A stretch of DNA of 64,000 bases from Tenacibaculum tangerinum (GCF_029853675.1 NZ_CP122539.1:3181001-3245000), one strand, 5' to 3'. Shown: positions 35,833 to 46,445, counted from the stretch's first letter. The notes: a model not told the origin generated them from the letters alone. Translations and numbers: made by a program.

Positions 35833-36252
35833 CTAAAATTGCTCTACTAAATAGGCAATTAAATCGGTTGTAGTTACAATACCAACCAACTCATTATTGT
35901 CAACAACAGGTAATGCATGAAACTCTTTTTTTGCTAAAACCTCAGCCACTTCTTTAATTGTTGTATTAGAACTAACTGTTACCAAATTTTTTGCCATTAC
36001 TTGTTCAATACTAAACATGTTATATACGATTGTATCTACATCTGTCTCTTCTTCATCAACTGCATCGGCAAAACTGATACGCAGTAAATCGGTGTAACTT
36101 AACATTCCTTTTATTTCATTTCCACTTACTATAGGAATGTGTCTTATATGCTCTTTTCTAAATAATTTCTCTGCAGTTATCAGATCATCTGTACTACTTA
36201 ACGTAATTAGATTTCTAGTCATAATAGTTGAAATCGGTGTTCTTTTTTTCAT
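35833..36252 (-). CDS. CBS-domain pair protein
   Basis: A 139-residue protein made of two CBS motifs in tandem (Bateman module): residues about 9-60 (ISTIMTRNLITLSSTDDLI) and about 80-136 (VMAKNLVTVSSNTTIKEV...LPVVDNNELVGIVTTTDLI). Such modules bind adenine nucleotides and sense energy state. There is no attached catalytic domain, so its partner is unknown. The gene is monocistronic. Confidence 0.92.
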   Translation of the reverse strand: MKKRTPISTIMTRNLITLSSTDDLITAEKLFRKEHIRHIPIVSGNEIKGMLSYTDLLRISFADAVDEEETDVDTIVYNMFSIEQVMAKNLVTVSSNTTIKEVAEVLAKKEFHALPVVDNNELVGIVTTTDLIAYLVEQF

Positions 36253-36420
36253 GTTTGGTATGGTTTTTTATTATTATCTATTTCAAATTTCAACAATAAA
36301 AACAAGTAAAACACTGATTAAAATCATACTTTTTCTCCTATCTTATTGCTATCTTCATATATAGGTGTTTGGCTGTTTTATAAAAATATTGGGTTGTTGA
36401 TTTTAAGCAGTTTTATAAAC

Positions 36421-36448
36421 AAAAAACCTCCACAAAAAGTGAAGGTTT
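36421..36448 (-). terminator. Terminator of the mutase gene
   Basis: AAACCT and AGGTTT arms around CCAC-AAAAA-GTG, with a T-run on the minus strand, lie about 28 bases after the stop at 36476. Confidence 0.7.
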
Positions 36449-36475
36449 AACTATTTATTAGTGAATATCGGTTGC

Positions 36476-39400
36476 TTACATATTTCGTCTGTATTGCCCG
36501 CCCACTTCAAACAAAGCTGAGGTGATTTGACCTAACGAACATACTTTGGTAGCGTCCATTAATTTTTCAAAAATATTTTCATTTTGAATGGCGGCTTCTT
36601 GAATCTTAGCAAGCTCTTGCACTACTTTATCTTTGTGAGCCTCGTTAAGGCTTTCTTTTGTTTTGATTTGGAATTGTTTTTCCTCTTCTGTTGCTCGAAT
36701 TACTTCTTGTGGGGTAACCGTTGGAGACCCTTTTGAACTTAAGAAGGTATTTACCCCAATAATTGGAAACTCACCTGTATGTTTTAAGGTTTCGTAATAC
36801 AAACTCTCTTCTTGAATTTTAGAACGTTGGTACATGGTTTCCATCGCTCCTAAAACCCCACCACGCTCGGTAATTCTGTCGAATTCGGTTAATACCGCTT
36901 CTTCTACCAAATCAGTCAATTCTTCAATAATAAAAGACCCTTGAATTGGATTCTCGTTTTTCGCCAATCCTAATTCTTTGTTGATGATTAACTGAATTGC
37001 CATGGCACGACGTACCGATTCTTCCGTAGGTGTGGTAATCGCCTCGTCGTATGCGTTGGTATGTAGCGAGTTACAGTTGTCGTAAATTGCATACAACGCT
37101 TGTAAGGTGGTACGGATATCATTAAAGTCAATTTCTTGGGCGTGTAACGAACGTCCAGACGTTTGAATATGATATTTTAACATCTGCGCTCTTGGGTTTG
37201 CCCCGTATTTATGTTTTAAGGCTTTTGCCCAAATTTTACGAGCCACACGACCAATAACGGCATATTCAGGGTCGATACCATTCGAGAAGAAGAACGATAA
37301 GTTCGGTCCGAACTTATTAATATCCATTCCTCTAGATAAATAGTATTCTACATAGGTAAATCCGTTTGCTAAGGTTAACGCCAATTGTGTAATCGGGTTC
37401 GCACCCGCTTCAGCAATATGATATCCAGAAATAGATACTGAATAAAAATTACGAACATTTTTCTCAATAAAATATTCTTGTACATCGCCCATTAAACGCA
37501 AAGCAAATTCGGTAGAGAAAATACAGGTGTTTTGCGCTTGGTCTTCTTTTAAAATATCTGCCTGAACGGTACCACGCACTTGTGCTAGGGTAGCTGCCTT
37601 AATTTCAGCATACACGTTGGCAGGTAAAATTTGATCGCCTGTAACACCTAGTAATAACAAACCTAATCCGTCGTTACCTTCAGGAAGTTCTCCATTATAT
37701 CTGGGTCTGTCAATACCTTTGTTGTCGTATAATTCTTTAAGTTTAGCCTCAACCTTTTTCTCTAGTTTGTGTTCTTTGATGTATTTTTCACAATTCTGGT
37801 CGATGGCAGCATTCATAAAGAATCCTAACAACATCGGAGCAGGCCCGTTAATCGTCATAGAAACTGAAGTCATGGCATGACTTAAATCGAAACCAGAGTA
37901 TAATTTTTTAGCATCGTCTAAACAACAGATGGACACTCCCGCATTTCCGATTTTACCATAAATATCGGGTCTGTACCCTGGGTCGTTACCGTATAAGGTA
38001 ACCGAATCGAAAGCAGTAGATAAACGCTTTGCTGGCATACCTAAACTTACGTAGTGAAAACGACGGTTGGTACGTTCAGGACCACCTTCGCCCGCAAACA
38101 TTCGGGTAGGGTCTTCTCCGGTACGTTTAAATGGATACAATCCTGCGGTATACGGAAATTCACCAGGAACATTTTCTTGTAAATTCCAACGAAGCAAATC
38201 TCCCCAAGCTTGGTATTTTGGTAAAGCTACTTTCGGAATTTGCGTATGTGAAAGCGACTCTGTATGTGTTGCTATCTTAATTTCTTTATCACGTACTTTA
38301 AACGTATAAATAGGGTCTTTGTATTTTTTTACGGTCTCTTGCCAGTTTAAAATAACTTCCCAGTTATGAGGGTCAAGATTTAATTTTACTTTGTCAAATT
38401 GAGCAATTAATAATTTTATGAATGGTAGCTCTTCTTCTTGAACTTGTTGCTGAATTTCCTCTTGATTGAGTCCTGATTTATCTAAAAAAGATTGCTTCGT
38501 TTCACTCGCAATGACAGAAAGGATGGTTTGATAGATTCCGTATAACTTCTGAGCTACTTTTTCTTGCGCATCAACCTTTTTATCGTAAGCACGGTTATTT
38601 TCTGAAATCTCTGATAAATAACGGGTTCTACTTGGTGGAATGACATAAATCTTTTCAGACATTTCTTTGGTAATTTCAAAAGTAGAAGGTAAATCAGCTC
38701 CTGTTTTTTCAACCAAGGTATCCATAATCGCTTTGTATAGCGAGTTCATACCTGGGTCGTTGAATTGAGAGGCAATGGTGCCAAATACAGGCATATCATC
38801 CATGTGAACATCCCACAAGTTGTTGTTACGCATGTATTGTTTTTTTACATCGCGTAAAGCATCTAAAGCACCTCTCTTGTCAAATTTGTTAATCGCTACC
38901 AAATCGGCAAAATCAAGCATATCGATTTTTTCTAACTGTGTTGCAGCCCCAAATTCTGGAGTCATTACATACAACGAAGTATCAGAATGTTCGATAATCT
39001 CGGTATCAGATTGTCCGATACCTGAAGTTTCTAAAATGATTAGATCGAATTCCGCAGCTTTTAAAACTTCAACCGCTTCATTTACGTGTTTTGATAGGGC
39101 TAAGTTCGATTGACGTGTTGCTAACGAACGCATGTACACACGCTCATTATTAATAGCATTCATACGAATACGGTCTCCTAACAACGCACCTCCTGTTTTT
39201 CTTTTAGAAGGGTCTACAGAAATTAATCCGATGGTTTTTTCAGGAAAATCGAGTAAAAAACGACGTACTAGCTCATCTACCAAACTCGATTTACCAGCAC
39301 CACCCGTACCCGTAATTCCTAAAACTGGAGTAGAAGCTCCTTCTGATTTTCCTACAGTAGAAAATAATTTGTTAAACTCTTCATGCTGATTTTCAGCAAA

Positions 39401-39925
39401 AGAAATTAACCTCGCAATGGTATTTACATTTTTATCTTTTAAAGCTGTTTCTATATCCTTTCCTTCGGGAAGGTATAAGGATGGACTCGGAAAGTCGGAT
39501 TGTGCAACCAGATCGTTAATCATTCCTTGTAAGCCCATTTCTCTACCATCATCAGGAGAGTAAATACGTGTAATTCCATAATCCATCAATTCTTTGATTT
39601 CCTCAGGAAGAATTACACCACCGCCGCCGCCAAATATTTTAATATGTCCTGCTCCTTTTTCTTGCAATAAATCGTACATGTACTTAAAGTACTCATTATG
39701 CCCACCTTGATACGACGTCATCGCAATGGCATTGGCATCTTCTTGAATAGCACAGTTTACTACTTCTTCCACGCTTCTGTCATGTCCTAAGTGAATTACT
39801 TCAACACCAGTAGCTTGAATAATTCGGCGCATGATATTAATGGCAGCATCGTGTCCATCAAATAAAGAAGCCGCAGTTACAATGCGTACTTTGTGTTTGG
39901 GTTTATAGGGAGTTATTTGTTCCAT
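36476..39925 (-). CDS. icmF: Fused B12-dependent acyl-CoA mutase with GTPase chaperone (IcmF-like)
   Basis: A 1149-residue fusion. The N-terminal B12-binding domain (about residues 10-140) has the [13 protein letters not shown] histidine motif. The MeaB-like GTPase (about 200-410) has [16 protein letters not shown]. The C-terminal (beta/alpha)8 mutase half (about 550-1100) contains [16 protein letters not shown] and the [15 protein letters not shown] segment. IcmF interconverts isobutyryl-CoA and n-butyryl-CoA or related acyl-CoAs. In the linker between GTPase and mutase, about residues 471-480 (VIASETKQS) are encoded by half of the interspersed palindromic repeat. Confidence 0.93.
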   Translation of the reverse strand: MEQITPYKPKHKVRIVTAASLFDGHDAAINIMRRIIQATGVEVIHLGHDRSVEEVVNCAIQEDANAIAMTSYQGGHNEYFKYMYDLLQEKGAGHIKIFGGGGGVILPEEIKELMDYGITRIYSPDDGREMGLQGMINDLVAQSDFPSPSLYLPEGKDIETALKDKNVNTIARLISFAENQHEEFNKLFSTVGKSEGASTPVLGITGTGGAGKSSLVDELVRRFLLDFPEKTIGLISVDPSKRKTGGALLGDRIRMNAINNERVYMRSLATRQSNLALSKHVNEAVEVLKAAEFDLIILETSGIGQSDTEIIEHSDTSLYVMTPEFGAATQLEKIDMLDFADLVAINKFDKRGALDALRDVKKQYMRNNNLWDVHMDDMPVFGTIASQFNDPGMNSLYKAIMDTLVEKTGADLPSTFEITKEMSEKIYVIPPSRTRYLSEISENNRAYDKKVDAQEKVAQKLYGIYQTILSVIASETKQSFLDKSGLNQEEIQQQVQEEELPFIKLLIAQFDKVKLNLDPHNWEVILNWQETVKKYKDPIYTFKVRDKEIKIATHTESLSHTQIPKVALPKYQAWGDLLRWNLQENVPGEFPYTAGLYPFKRTGEDPTRMFAGEGGPERTNRRFHYVSLGMPAKRLSTAFDSVTLYGNDPGYRPDIYGKIGNAGVSICCLDDAKKLYSGFDLSHAMTSVSMTINGPAPMLLGFFMNAAIDQNCEKYIKEHKLEKKVEAKLKELYDNKGIDRPRYNGELPEGNDGLGLLLLGVTGDQILPANVYAEIKAATLAQVRGTVQADILKEDQAQNTCIFSTEFALRLMGDVQEYFIEKNVRNFYSVSISGYHIAEAGANPITQLALTLANGFTYVEYYLSRGMDINKFGPNLSFFFSNGIDPEYAVIGRVARKIWAKALKHKYGANPRAQMLKYHIQTSGRSLHAQEIDFNDIRTTLQALYAIYDNCNSLHTNAYDEAITTPTEESVRRAMAIQLIINKELGLAKNENPIQGSFIIEELTDLVEEAVLTEFDRITERGGVLGAMETMYQRSKIQEESLYYETLKHTGEFPIIGVNTFLSSKGSPTVTPQEVIRATEEEKQFQIKTKESLNEAHKDKVVQELAKIQEAAIQNENIFEKLMDATKVCSLGQITSALFEVGGQYRRNM
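38489..38516. repeat. Half copy of the type I palindromic repeat inside icmF
   Basis: AGATTGCTTCG...TCACTCGCAATGACA matches the right half of the purK-purE repeat (9649-9676) at 25 of 28 bases. It is translated in frame as VIASETKQS within icmF. No left half is present. Confidence 0.85.
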
Positions 39926-39995
39926 TCGTAAATTGTCTTGATTTTCGGGTACGCAATTTACGGAAATCTTAAAAAATAGCAGGATGTTTTAACAA

Positions 39996-40319
39996 TTATA
40001 AATACCAAAGGAATGCCCATCTTTTTCGAGAGGCGATATATTCTAAGTTATGCTCATTTTGATAAGCTTCTCGTTCAAAACTTAAATTTTTGTATGCTTT
40101 GGATGTCTTTCGATATATAAGTAATCTGATAAACCATTCTAAAAAATAAAGGAGATAAAAGAAAATGATTAGTAGCTCTCGTTGTTGTTGTAAGTGAATT
40201 TTTTCATGATTTATCAAAATAGGATTTCCTTTTAAATCTTCTCTTTTTAAAAAGATAAAAGGATACAAGGTCAATCCAGCAAAGCCTCTAGGTATGATAT
40301 GTTTTGAAATAAAAATCAT
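39996..40319 (-). CDS. Small membrane protein with an HExxH motif
   Basis: A 107-residue protein with HEKIHLQQQRE (His38, Glu39, His42), the zinc-binding HExxH of minimal M48/M56-like peptidases, flanked by hydrophobic segments (FAGLTLYPFIFL; LLIIFFYLLYFLEWFIRLL). Its size is about a third of normal peptidases, and no third ligand is obvious, although EREAYQNEHN downstream could supply a Glu. Many Bacteroidota carry similar short proteins. It could be a membrane-embedded protease or an inactive relative. Confidence 0.6.
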   Translation of the reverse strand: MIFISKHIIPRGFAGLTLYPFIFLKREDLKGNPILINHEKIHLQQQRELLIIFFYLLYFLEWFIRLLIYRKTSKAYKNLSFEREAYQNEHNLEYIASRKRWAFLWYL

Positions 40320-40378
40320 GTACTATTGAGTAGCAAAAGCTATGGTGGTAAAAGTAGGCAATTAATTATAAACTAGGC

Positions 40379-41269
40379 TTACTTCATTGTTACTATTGTG
40401 TTAATCAGCGTGTTTAAAAGTGGGTTTCTGTTATGTGTATTCCATACAACTGATAAGGTGGTGTGTTGTTTAATATCGGTGAGTTCGATGAATTGAACAT
40501 TCATATCATACCCCTGTTGTAGTGATTTAGGAACGATGGAGAGTCCGAAATTATTTTCTACCAATTTGTATATAGAAGCTGCATGAATGGTAAGATGCGA
40601 TATGATAGGTGTAAAGCCGCTATCGGTGAAAATTTGCATTACTTTTTCATGATAAGACGGACTATAGGAAGGGTCAAACAAGATAAAAGGTTCGTTTTTT
40701 AATTGATTTAAGTTTTTGAAATTAGAAGCGTTTATAGGGTGGTCTTTGGGTAAAACCAAACAAAAATTTTCTTTCAATATAGGTTGAATATTCAATCCCC
40801 TGGGCACACTGTCTAGCCGAACAAAACCAACATCAATTTTTTGATGTAGTAAATTTTCAATTTGTTTTTGATTGTCCATTTCTTTTAAACCAAACTGTAC
40901 ATTTGCATGCGTTTTTTTGAAAGCAACTAATAATTTTGGAATTATTTCTTGCATGGCAGAACCTACATATCCAAATTCTAGTTTTCCGCGCTTACCTTCT
41001 TGTAGCAATTTTGCATGCTGAAAAATAGTATCTAAATTTTTAAGATTTCTGGTTAACTCGTCTTTTAGGTACACCCCTGCGGGTGTGAGTATTACTTTTC
41101 GGTTATGTCTTTCAAACAACTGAATTTCTAAATCAGCTTCCATTTGTTTTATTTGTCTACTCAAACCTGGCTGCGAGATGAATAATCGTTCCGCAGCTTT
41201 TCTAAAGTGCAATTCTTCTGCAACCGCTAAAAAATAGCGAAGGTGTCTTAATTCTAATTGATAACTCAT
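40379..41269 (-). CDS. LysR-family transcriptional regulator
   Basis: A 296-residue protein. The N-terminal winged helix (LRHLRYFLAVAEELHFRKAAERLFISQPGLSRQIKQME, quoted here in parts: HFRKAAERLFISQPGLS) is followed by a periplasmic-binding-type effector domain. It is divergent from hutH, with a 77-base gap holding a palindromic operator candidate, so it probably controls the hut genes and its own expression. The effector, perhaps urocanate or histidine, is inference. Confidence 0.93.
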   Translation of the reverse strand: MSYQLELRHLRYFLAVAEELHFRKAAERLFISQPGLSRQIKQMEADLEIQLFERHNRKVILTPAGVYLKDELTRNLKNLDTIFQHAKLLQEGKRGKLEFGYVGSAMQEIIPKLLVAFKKTHANVQFGLKEMDNQKQIENLLHQKIDVGFVRLDSVPRGLNIQPILKENFCLVLPKDHPINASNFKNLNQLKNEPFILFDPSYSPSYHEKVMQIFTDSGFTPIISHLTIHAASIYKLVENNFGLSIVPKSLQQGYDMNVQFIELTDIKQHTTLSVVWNTHNRNPLLNTLINTIVTMK

Positions 41270-41271
41270 AG

Positions 41272-41303
41272 TTATTAATAATTGACTGAAATAGTATTAA
41301 TAA
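41272..41303. promoter_or_regulatory. LysR-type operator candidate
   Basis: TTATTAATA (41272-41280) and TATTAATAA (41295-41303) form a perfect 9-bp inverted repeat with a 14-nt spacer; the inner T-N11-A spacing agrees with LysR boxes. A perfect -7 box TAATTTTG lies at 41320-41327, 19 bases before the hutH ATG, without a -33 box; this would suit an activator-dependent promoter. Confidence 0.6.
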
Positions 41304-41346
41304 GCATCAAAAATAGAAGTAATTTTGTGAAAAACGAAGGAATAAA

Positions 41347-42838
41347 ATGTTTAAATACGGAATAGATCACTTAACAGTAACTAAAGTAATTGCAATAGCA
41401 AACGGAGCATTAGAAGCCGTAATTACTGAAGAGGCGAAAGAGAAAGTAACGGTATGTAGAAAGAAGGTAGAAACCATGGCAAATTCAAATGCTGCGGTTT
41501 ACGGAATTAACACAGGTTTTGGACCTTTGTGCGACGTACAAATTACGCCAGAGGAAACGAGTAAATTGCAAGAAAATTTGCTCATTACTCATGCGGTAGG
41601 GGTAGGGAATCCTATAGATAAAACCCTATCTAAAATAATGATGATATGCAAGGTACATGCCTTATGTCAAGGTTTTTCAGGGGTGCGACTCGAATTGATT
41701 GAACGTATTGTGTATTTTATTGAAAACGATTTGCTACCTGTAGTTCCAGAGACAGGGTTCTGTGGGAGCATCGGGAGATTTAGCACCCTTGTCACATTTA
41801 TTTTTACCCTTGTTAGGTGAAGGTGAATTCTGGATACACGATACAATTGTACCAGCTAAAGAAGTGTTAGTAAAGCATGACTTACGTCCGTTAACACTCA
41901 TGGCAAAAGAAGGATTAGGGTTAATCAATGGCACTCAATTCATCTTGTCTCATGCGATCGTAGGATTAAAAAAGATGGAATACCTACTAGATTTAGCAGA
42001 TGTAGCAGGAACGATGAGTTTAGAAGGATTTCAAGGAAGTGCTTCTCCTTTTAGAGAAGAATTACATACCATTAGACCTTTTAAAGGAAGCTTAAAAGTA
42101 GCCGCACGTGTACGAATGTTACTCAAAGATTCTCAAAATTTAGCCAATCACTTTGAGTGTAAACGAGTGCAAGATCCATATTCAATTCGATGTATGCCCC
42201 AAGTACATGGAGCCTCGAGAAATGCTTACGAACACTTAAAAGAATTGGCAGTAATAGAAATGAATGCCGTAACAGACAATCCAATTGTATTGAGTGAAAC
42301 GGAAGCTATTTCGGGCGGAAACTTTCACGGACAGCCTTTAGCGATGGCATTAGACTACGCTTCTATTGCAGCGGCTGAATTAGGAAATATTGCTGACAGA
42401 CGTTGTTATTTGTTACTAGAAGGAAAATACGGATTGCCAAGGTTGTTAACAGAAGCAGGTGGTTTAAATTCAGGCTTTATGATTCCGCAGTACACTACAG
42501 CAGCTTTGGTAACAGAAAATAAATCGTTGTGTTTTCCGCCTTCGGCAGATAGCGTGCCCACATCCTTAGGTCAAGAAGACCATGTATCTATGGGAAGTAT
42601 TTCTGGAAGAAAATTCAATCAAATTTTAGGAAATTTAGACAAGATTTTAGCGATTGAATTGATGTACGCAGCACAAGCGATGGAATTTAGACGTCCGAAT
42701 ACCTTTTCAGCAATTATTGAAGAGAATTTCACATTAATACGAAACAAAGTAGCGAAGTTAGAAGAAGACCGTGTGCTTAAAGACGATATCAATACGTTGG
42801 TGAACATGGTTAAAAATCAAGAATTTAGAGTAGTATAA
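41347..42838 (+). pseudogene. hutH: Histidine ammonia-lyase, frameshifted at the active site
   Basis: HutH deaminates histidine to urocanate. Frame 1 (41347-41820) covers the N-terminal 135 residues (AVYGINTGFGPLCD), and the second frame (from about 41753 to 42838) the rest. The Ala-Ser-Gly that forms the MIO cofactor lies at the junction: removing one A near 41752 gives PEQGSVGASGDLAPLSHL; as written it reads PETGFCGSIGRF. The restored length is 496 residues, normal for HutH. It is either a pseudogene or a base-call error. hutU follows on the same strand, 9 bases later. Confidence 0.93.
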
Positions 42839-42847
42839 TTTAAAAAG

Positions 42848-44848
42848 ATGATTATGACTTTTAAAGAACAGATAAAACAAGGAATTCCACAAGTATTACC
42901 TCCGAAAAAGGAATACGATACTGCCATAAATCATGCCCCAAAACGTAAAGAAATTTTAACTGATGAAGAGAAGCAATTAGCATTAAGAAATGCTTTACGC
43001 TATTTTGATAAAAAGCATCACGAAGAATTACTGCCTGAATTTAAGGAGGAATTAGAAAAGTATGGTAGAATTTATATGTATCGCTTTCGTCCTGATTATA
43101 AAATGTATGCACGTCCGATTGACGAGTATCCGGGTAAGTGTGAGCAAGCCAAAGCAATCATGGTAATGATTCAAAATAATTTAGATTATGCCGTAGCACA
43201 ACATCCGCACGAATTAATTACGTATGGTGGAAATGGTGCCGTATTTTCGAATTGGGCACAATACTTACTAACCATGAAGTATTTGTCTGAAATGACTCAT
43301 AAGCAAACCTTGGTCATGTATTCAGGACATCCAATGGGACTATTTCCATCGCATAAAGATGCACCAAGAGTGGTGGTTACCAATGGAATGATGATTCCGA
43401 ATTATTCCAAACCAGATGATTGGGAAAGATTCAATGCTTTGGGGGTAACACAATACGGACAAATGACTGCGGGGAGTTACATGTATATTGGTCCGCAAGG
43501 AATTGTTCATGGAACTACGATTACCGTGTTAAACGGATTTAGAAAAATTGGAAAATCACCTAAAGGAAATCTATTTGTTACTGCAGGTTTGGGCGGAATG
43601 AGTGGGGCGCAACCCAAAGCAGGAACTATTGCGGGTTGTATTACGGTTTGTGCTGAGGTGAATCCGAAAATAACGCAGGTTCGTTTAGATCAGGGTTGGA
43701 TTGATGAAAAGATGACCGATTTAGACGCTTTAGTAGCACGTGTTCGAGAAGCAAAAGAAAAGCAAGAGGTGGTTTCGTTAGCTTATTTAGGAAATGTAGT
43801 AGATGTTTGGGAGAAATTTGCAGAAGAAGAGGTGTATATCGATTTAGGCTCCGATCAAACTTCGCTTCACAATCCGTGGGCAGGAGGTTACTATCCTGTT
43901 GGGATGTCGTTTGAAGAGTCAAACGAAATGATGGCGAACAATCCCGAACTGTTTAAAGAGAAAGTACAAGAAACGTTACGTCGCCATGCCAAAGCAATAA
44001 ACAAACACACAGAAAAAGGAACCTATTTCTTTGATTACGGAAATGCTTTTTTACTAGAAGCGAGTAGGGCAGGAGCAGATGTCATGAATCCGAATCCTAC
44101 CCTGGGAAGAGAATTCAAGTACCCTAGTTATGTACAAGATATCATGGGACCGATGTGTTTCGATTATGGTTTTGGTCCTTTCCGTTGGGTATGTACTTCG
44201 GGAAAACCAGAAGATTTAGCGAAAACAGATGCTATTGCTTGTAAGGTGTTAGAGAAAATCATGAAAAAATCTCCTGAAGAAATCCAACAGCAAATGGCAG
44301 ATAACATTCGGTGGATTAAAGGGGCACAAGAGAATAAGTTAGTCGTAGGTTCGCAAGCACGTATTTTATATGCTGATGCTGAAGGACGTATAAAAATAGC
44401 AGCAGCTTTTAATAAGGCAATAAAAAAAGGAAAAATAGGTCCAGTAGTTTTAGGTCGTGACCATCACGATGTTTCTGGAACCGATTCTCCATACCGAGAA
44501 ACATCTAATATTTATGATGGGTCTCGTTTTACAGCCGATATGGCAATTCATAATGTAATAGGCGATAGTTTTAGAGGAGCTACGTGGGTCTCTATTCACA
44601 ACGGAGGTGGTGTAGGTTGGGGTGAAGTAATCAATGGCGGATTTGGCATGCTTCTTGATGGTACTAAAGATGCATCAAGACGTCTAAAATCAATGCTTTT
44701 TTGGGATGTAAATAACGGAATAGCAAGACGAAGCTGGGCAAGAAATGAAGAAGCAGTTTTTGCCATTAAGCGTGCAATGGAAGCTGAGAAAAAATTAAAA
44801 GTAACACTTCCAAATCTAGTAGATGATGCATTGTTTAAAAAAATATAA
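42848..44848 (+). CDS. hutU: Urocanate hydratase
   Basis: HutU converts urocanate to imidazolonepropionate with bound NAD+, the second step of histidine degradation. The 666-residue protein is at the long end of the family. Signatures include YGGNGAVFSNWAQY, GLGGMSGAQPKAG and FGPFRWVCTSG with the conserved Cys of the active-site region. It is co-transcribed with hutH, followed by a DUF4136 lipoprotein gene. hutI and hutG are not in the window. Confidence 0.96.
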   Translation: MIMTFKEQIKQGIPQVLPPKKEYDTAINHAPKRKEILTDEEKQLALRNALRYFDKKHHEELLPEFKEELEKYGRIYMYRFRPDYKMYARPIDEYPGKCEQAKAIMVMIQNNLDYAVAQHPHELITYGGNGAVFSNWAQYLLTMKYLSEMTHKQTLVMYSGHPMGLFPSHKDAPRVVVTNGMMIPNYSKPDDWERFNALGVTQYGQMTAGSYMYIGPQGIVHGTTITVLNGFRKIGKSPKGNLFVTAGLGGMSGAQPKAGTIAGCITVCAEVNPKITQVRLDQGWIDEKMTDLDALVARVREAKEKQEVVSLAYLGNVVDVWEKFAEEEVYIDLGSDQTSLHNPWAGGYYPVGMSFEESNEMMANNPELFKEKVQETLRRHAKAINKHTEKGTYFFDYGNAFLLEASRAGADVMNPNPTLGREFKYPSYVQDIMGPMCFDYGFGPFRWVCTSGKPEDLAKTDAIACKVLEKIMKKSPEEIQQQMADNIRWIKGAQENKLVVGSQARILYADAEGRIKIAAAFNKAIKKGKIGPVVLGRDHHDVSGTDSPYRETSNIYDGSRFTADMAIHNVIGDSFRGATWVSIHNGGGVGWGEVINGGFGMLLDGTKDASRRLKSMLFWDVNNGIARRSWARNEEAVFAIKRAMEAEKKLKVTLPNLVDDALFKKI

Positions 44849-44859
44849 ATTCTAAAAAA

Positions 44860-45411
44860 ATGAAAAAAATAAGATTACTTTTTTTACCAGTAGTAGTACT
44901 GCTTATCACTTCGTGTAGTTCAGTAAAAGTAATGACCGATTACGATACGAAAGCTGATTTTAAAGACTACAAAACATTTGCGTTCTACAAAACAGGAATA
45001 GACAAAGCTCAAATTTCCGATTTAGATAAAAAGCGTATTATGCGAGCTATTGAAACGGAATTGTTAGCAAAAGGAATGACAAAATCAGCCACTCCAGATG
45101 TATTGGTAAGCTTGTTTACGAAATCGAGAGAACGTATCAATATAAATGATAACAATTATGGCTGGGGTATGGGCTACGGCTGGGGTTGGAATCCTTGGAT
45201 GTGGGGAGGAGCTAATCGTTTAGACGTAAATCAGTATACCGAAGGAACTTTGTTTTTAGATATTATTGATGCAAAAAACAAAGAATTAGTATGGCAAGGA
45301 ATAGGAACAGGTGCACTAAGTTCGAGTACTAGCATGGAGCGTAAAGAAGAAAGGATAAAAGAATTCGTAGCCAAAATTATGGCGGAGTATCCACCTAAAG
45401 CTAACAAGTAA
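44860..45411 (+). CDS. DUF4136 lipoprotein
   Basis: A 183-residue lipoprotein (MKKIRLLFLPVVVLLITSC, Cys19) of the DUF4136 family: VMTDYDTKADFKDYKTFAFY, then a Gly/Trp-rich loop (NNYGWGMGYGWGWNPWMWGG) and KIMAEYPP at the end. It faces the periplasm. The gene lies 11 bases after hutU, so it may be read through from the hut operon, but a functional link is not shown. Confidence 0.88.
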   Translation: MKKIRLLFLPVVVLLITSCSSVKVMTDYDTKADFKDYKTFAFYKTGIDKAQISDLDKKRIMRAIETELLAKGMTKSATPDVLVSLFTKSRERININDNNYGWGMGYGWGWNPWMWGGANRLDVNQYTEGTLFLDIIDAKNKELVWQGIGTGALSSSTSMERKEERIKEFVAKIMAEYPPKANK

Positions 45412-45437
45412 TAAGTTTCTTTTTTAAAAGAATAGCC

Positions 45438-45481
45438 AATACGTTAAACAGAAATATACATGCTGTTTAACGTATTTTTTA
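45438..45481 (+). terminator. Terminator after the DUF4136 gene
   Basis: AATACGTTAAACAG (45438-45451) and CTGTTTAACGTATT (45463-45476) form a perfect 14-bp stem, followed by TTTT. Confidence 0.92.
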
Positions 45482-45496
45482 TGATATTTGTATTTT

Positions 45497-45667
45497 ATGA
45501 AGCAGAATATAATAAAACCTACTCCCGATGAATATTATTTAAACGAGCAGGGATATCGGGTTTTTAAAGAGGCGTACCATTTGCGAAGAGGTTATTGCTG
45601 TAAAAGTGGATGCAAACATTGCCCTTATGGGTACGATAAAAACACCGATAGCTTTAAAAAAATGTGA
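45497..45667 (+). CDS. DUF5522 protein, cysteine-rich small protein
   Basis: A 56-residue protein (MKQNIIKPTPDEYYLNEQGY...) with the DUF5522 signature HLRRGYCCKSGCKHCPYGY. The cysteines (CC, C, C) plus His are arranged as a likely metal site. The family has no known function. The gene begins 16 bases after the previous terminator, so its promoter may overlap that hairpin. It is shorter than most gene callers report. Confidence 0.88.
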   Translation: MKQNIIKPTPDEYYLNEQGYRVFKEAYHLRRGYCCKSGCKHCPYGYDKNTDSFKKM

Positions 45668-45720
45668 CAATATTTAATTTATTGTTTCAAAAAGATATAT
45701 AGAATTAAACAGAACAAAAA

Positions 45721-46425
45721 ATGAAAAAAATAGCAGTATTTTTAATAGCTCTTGCCTTTACAGGGTGTGCAGAATTGCAGAACGTAATCAATCAATTACC
45801 ACAGGGAGGATTAACACAGGAACAAATAGGAAGTGGTTTGCGTCAAGCTTTAGACAATGGTATTCAGCACCAAGTAACCAAGTTAACTTCAAAAGATGGG
45901 TTTTATAAAAATGATTTGGTAAAAATTTTGTTACCAGAAGAACTACAAGCAGTTGACAAAGGATTACGCAGTATAGGTTTAGGTAATTTGGCAGATGAAG
46001 GGTTGAAAGCGATTAACAGAACAGCAGAAGATGCTGTAAAAACAGCGACGCCTATCTTTGTAAATGCAGTAAAGGAAATTACTTTTAACGATGCAAAAAA
46101 TATTTTATTAGGAGCAGACAATGCTGCTACCAATTATTTACAAGGAAAAACAACTTCAGCGCTGTATAGCGAATTTAATCCTGTAATTAAAAACTCGTTT
46201 GCAAAAGTAGGGGCAGACAAAATATGGTCTAACATCATATCTAAGTACAATAGCATCCCATTTGTAAATAAAGTAAATCCAGATTTAACAGACTACGTGA
46301 CAACTAAAGCTTTAGAAGGAGTGTTTACTATGATTGCTGTTGAAGAAAAAGGAATTCGTGAAAAAGTAGGATTACGTGATACTCCATTGTTACGTCAAGT
46401 GTTTGCTTTACAGGATAATAGATAG
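45721..46425 (+). CDS. DUF4197 lipoprotein
   Basis: A 234-residue lipoprotein (MKKIAVFLIALAFTGC, Cys16) with the DUF4197 pattern: GLTQEQIGSGLRQALDNGIQ, PEELQAVDKGLRSIGLG and LKAINRTAEDAVKTATPIF. It is helical and probably periplasmic. The family is found across Bacteroidota and Proteobacteria, with no assigned role. Confidence 0.9.
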   Translation: MKKIAVFLIALAFTGCAELQNVINQLPQGGLTQEQIGSGLRQALDNGIQHQVTKLTSKDGFYKNDLVKILLPEELQAVDKGLRSIGLGNLADEGLKAINRTAEDAVKTATPIFVNAVKEITFNDAKNILLGADNAATNYLQGKTTSALYSEFNPVIKNSFAKVGADKIWSNIISKYNSIPFVNKVNPDLTDYVTTKALEGVFTMIAVEEKGIREKVGLRDTPLLRQVFALQDNR

Positions 46426-46445
46426 TAGAATTTTTAAGAGTATAC

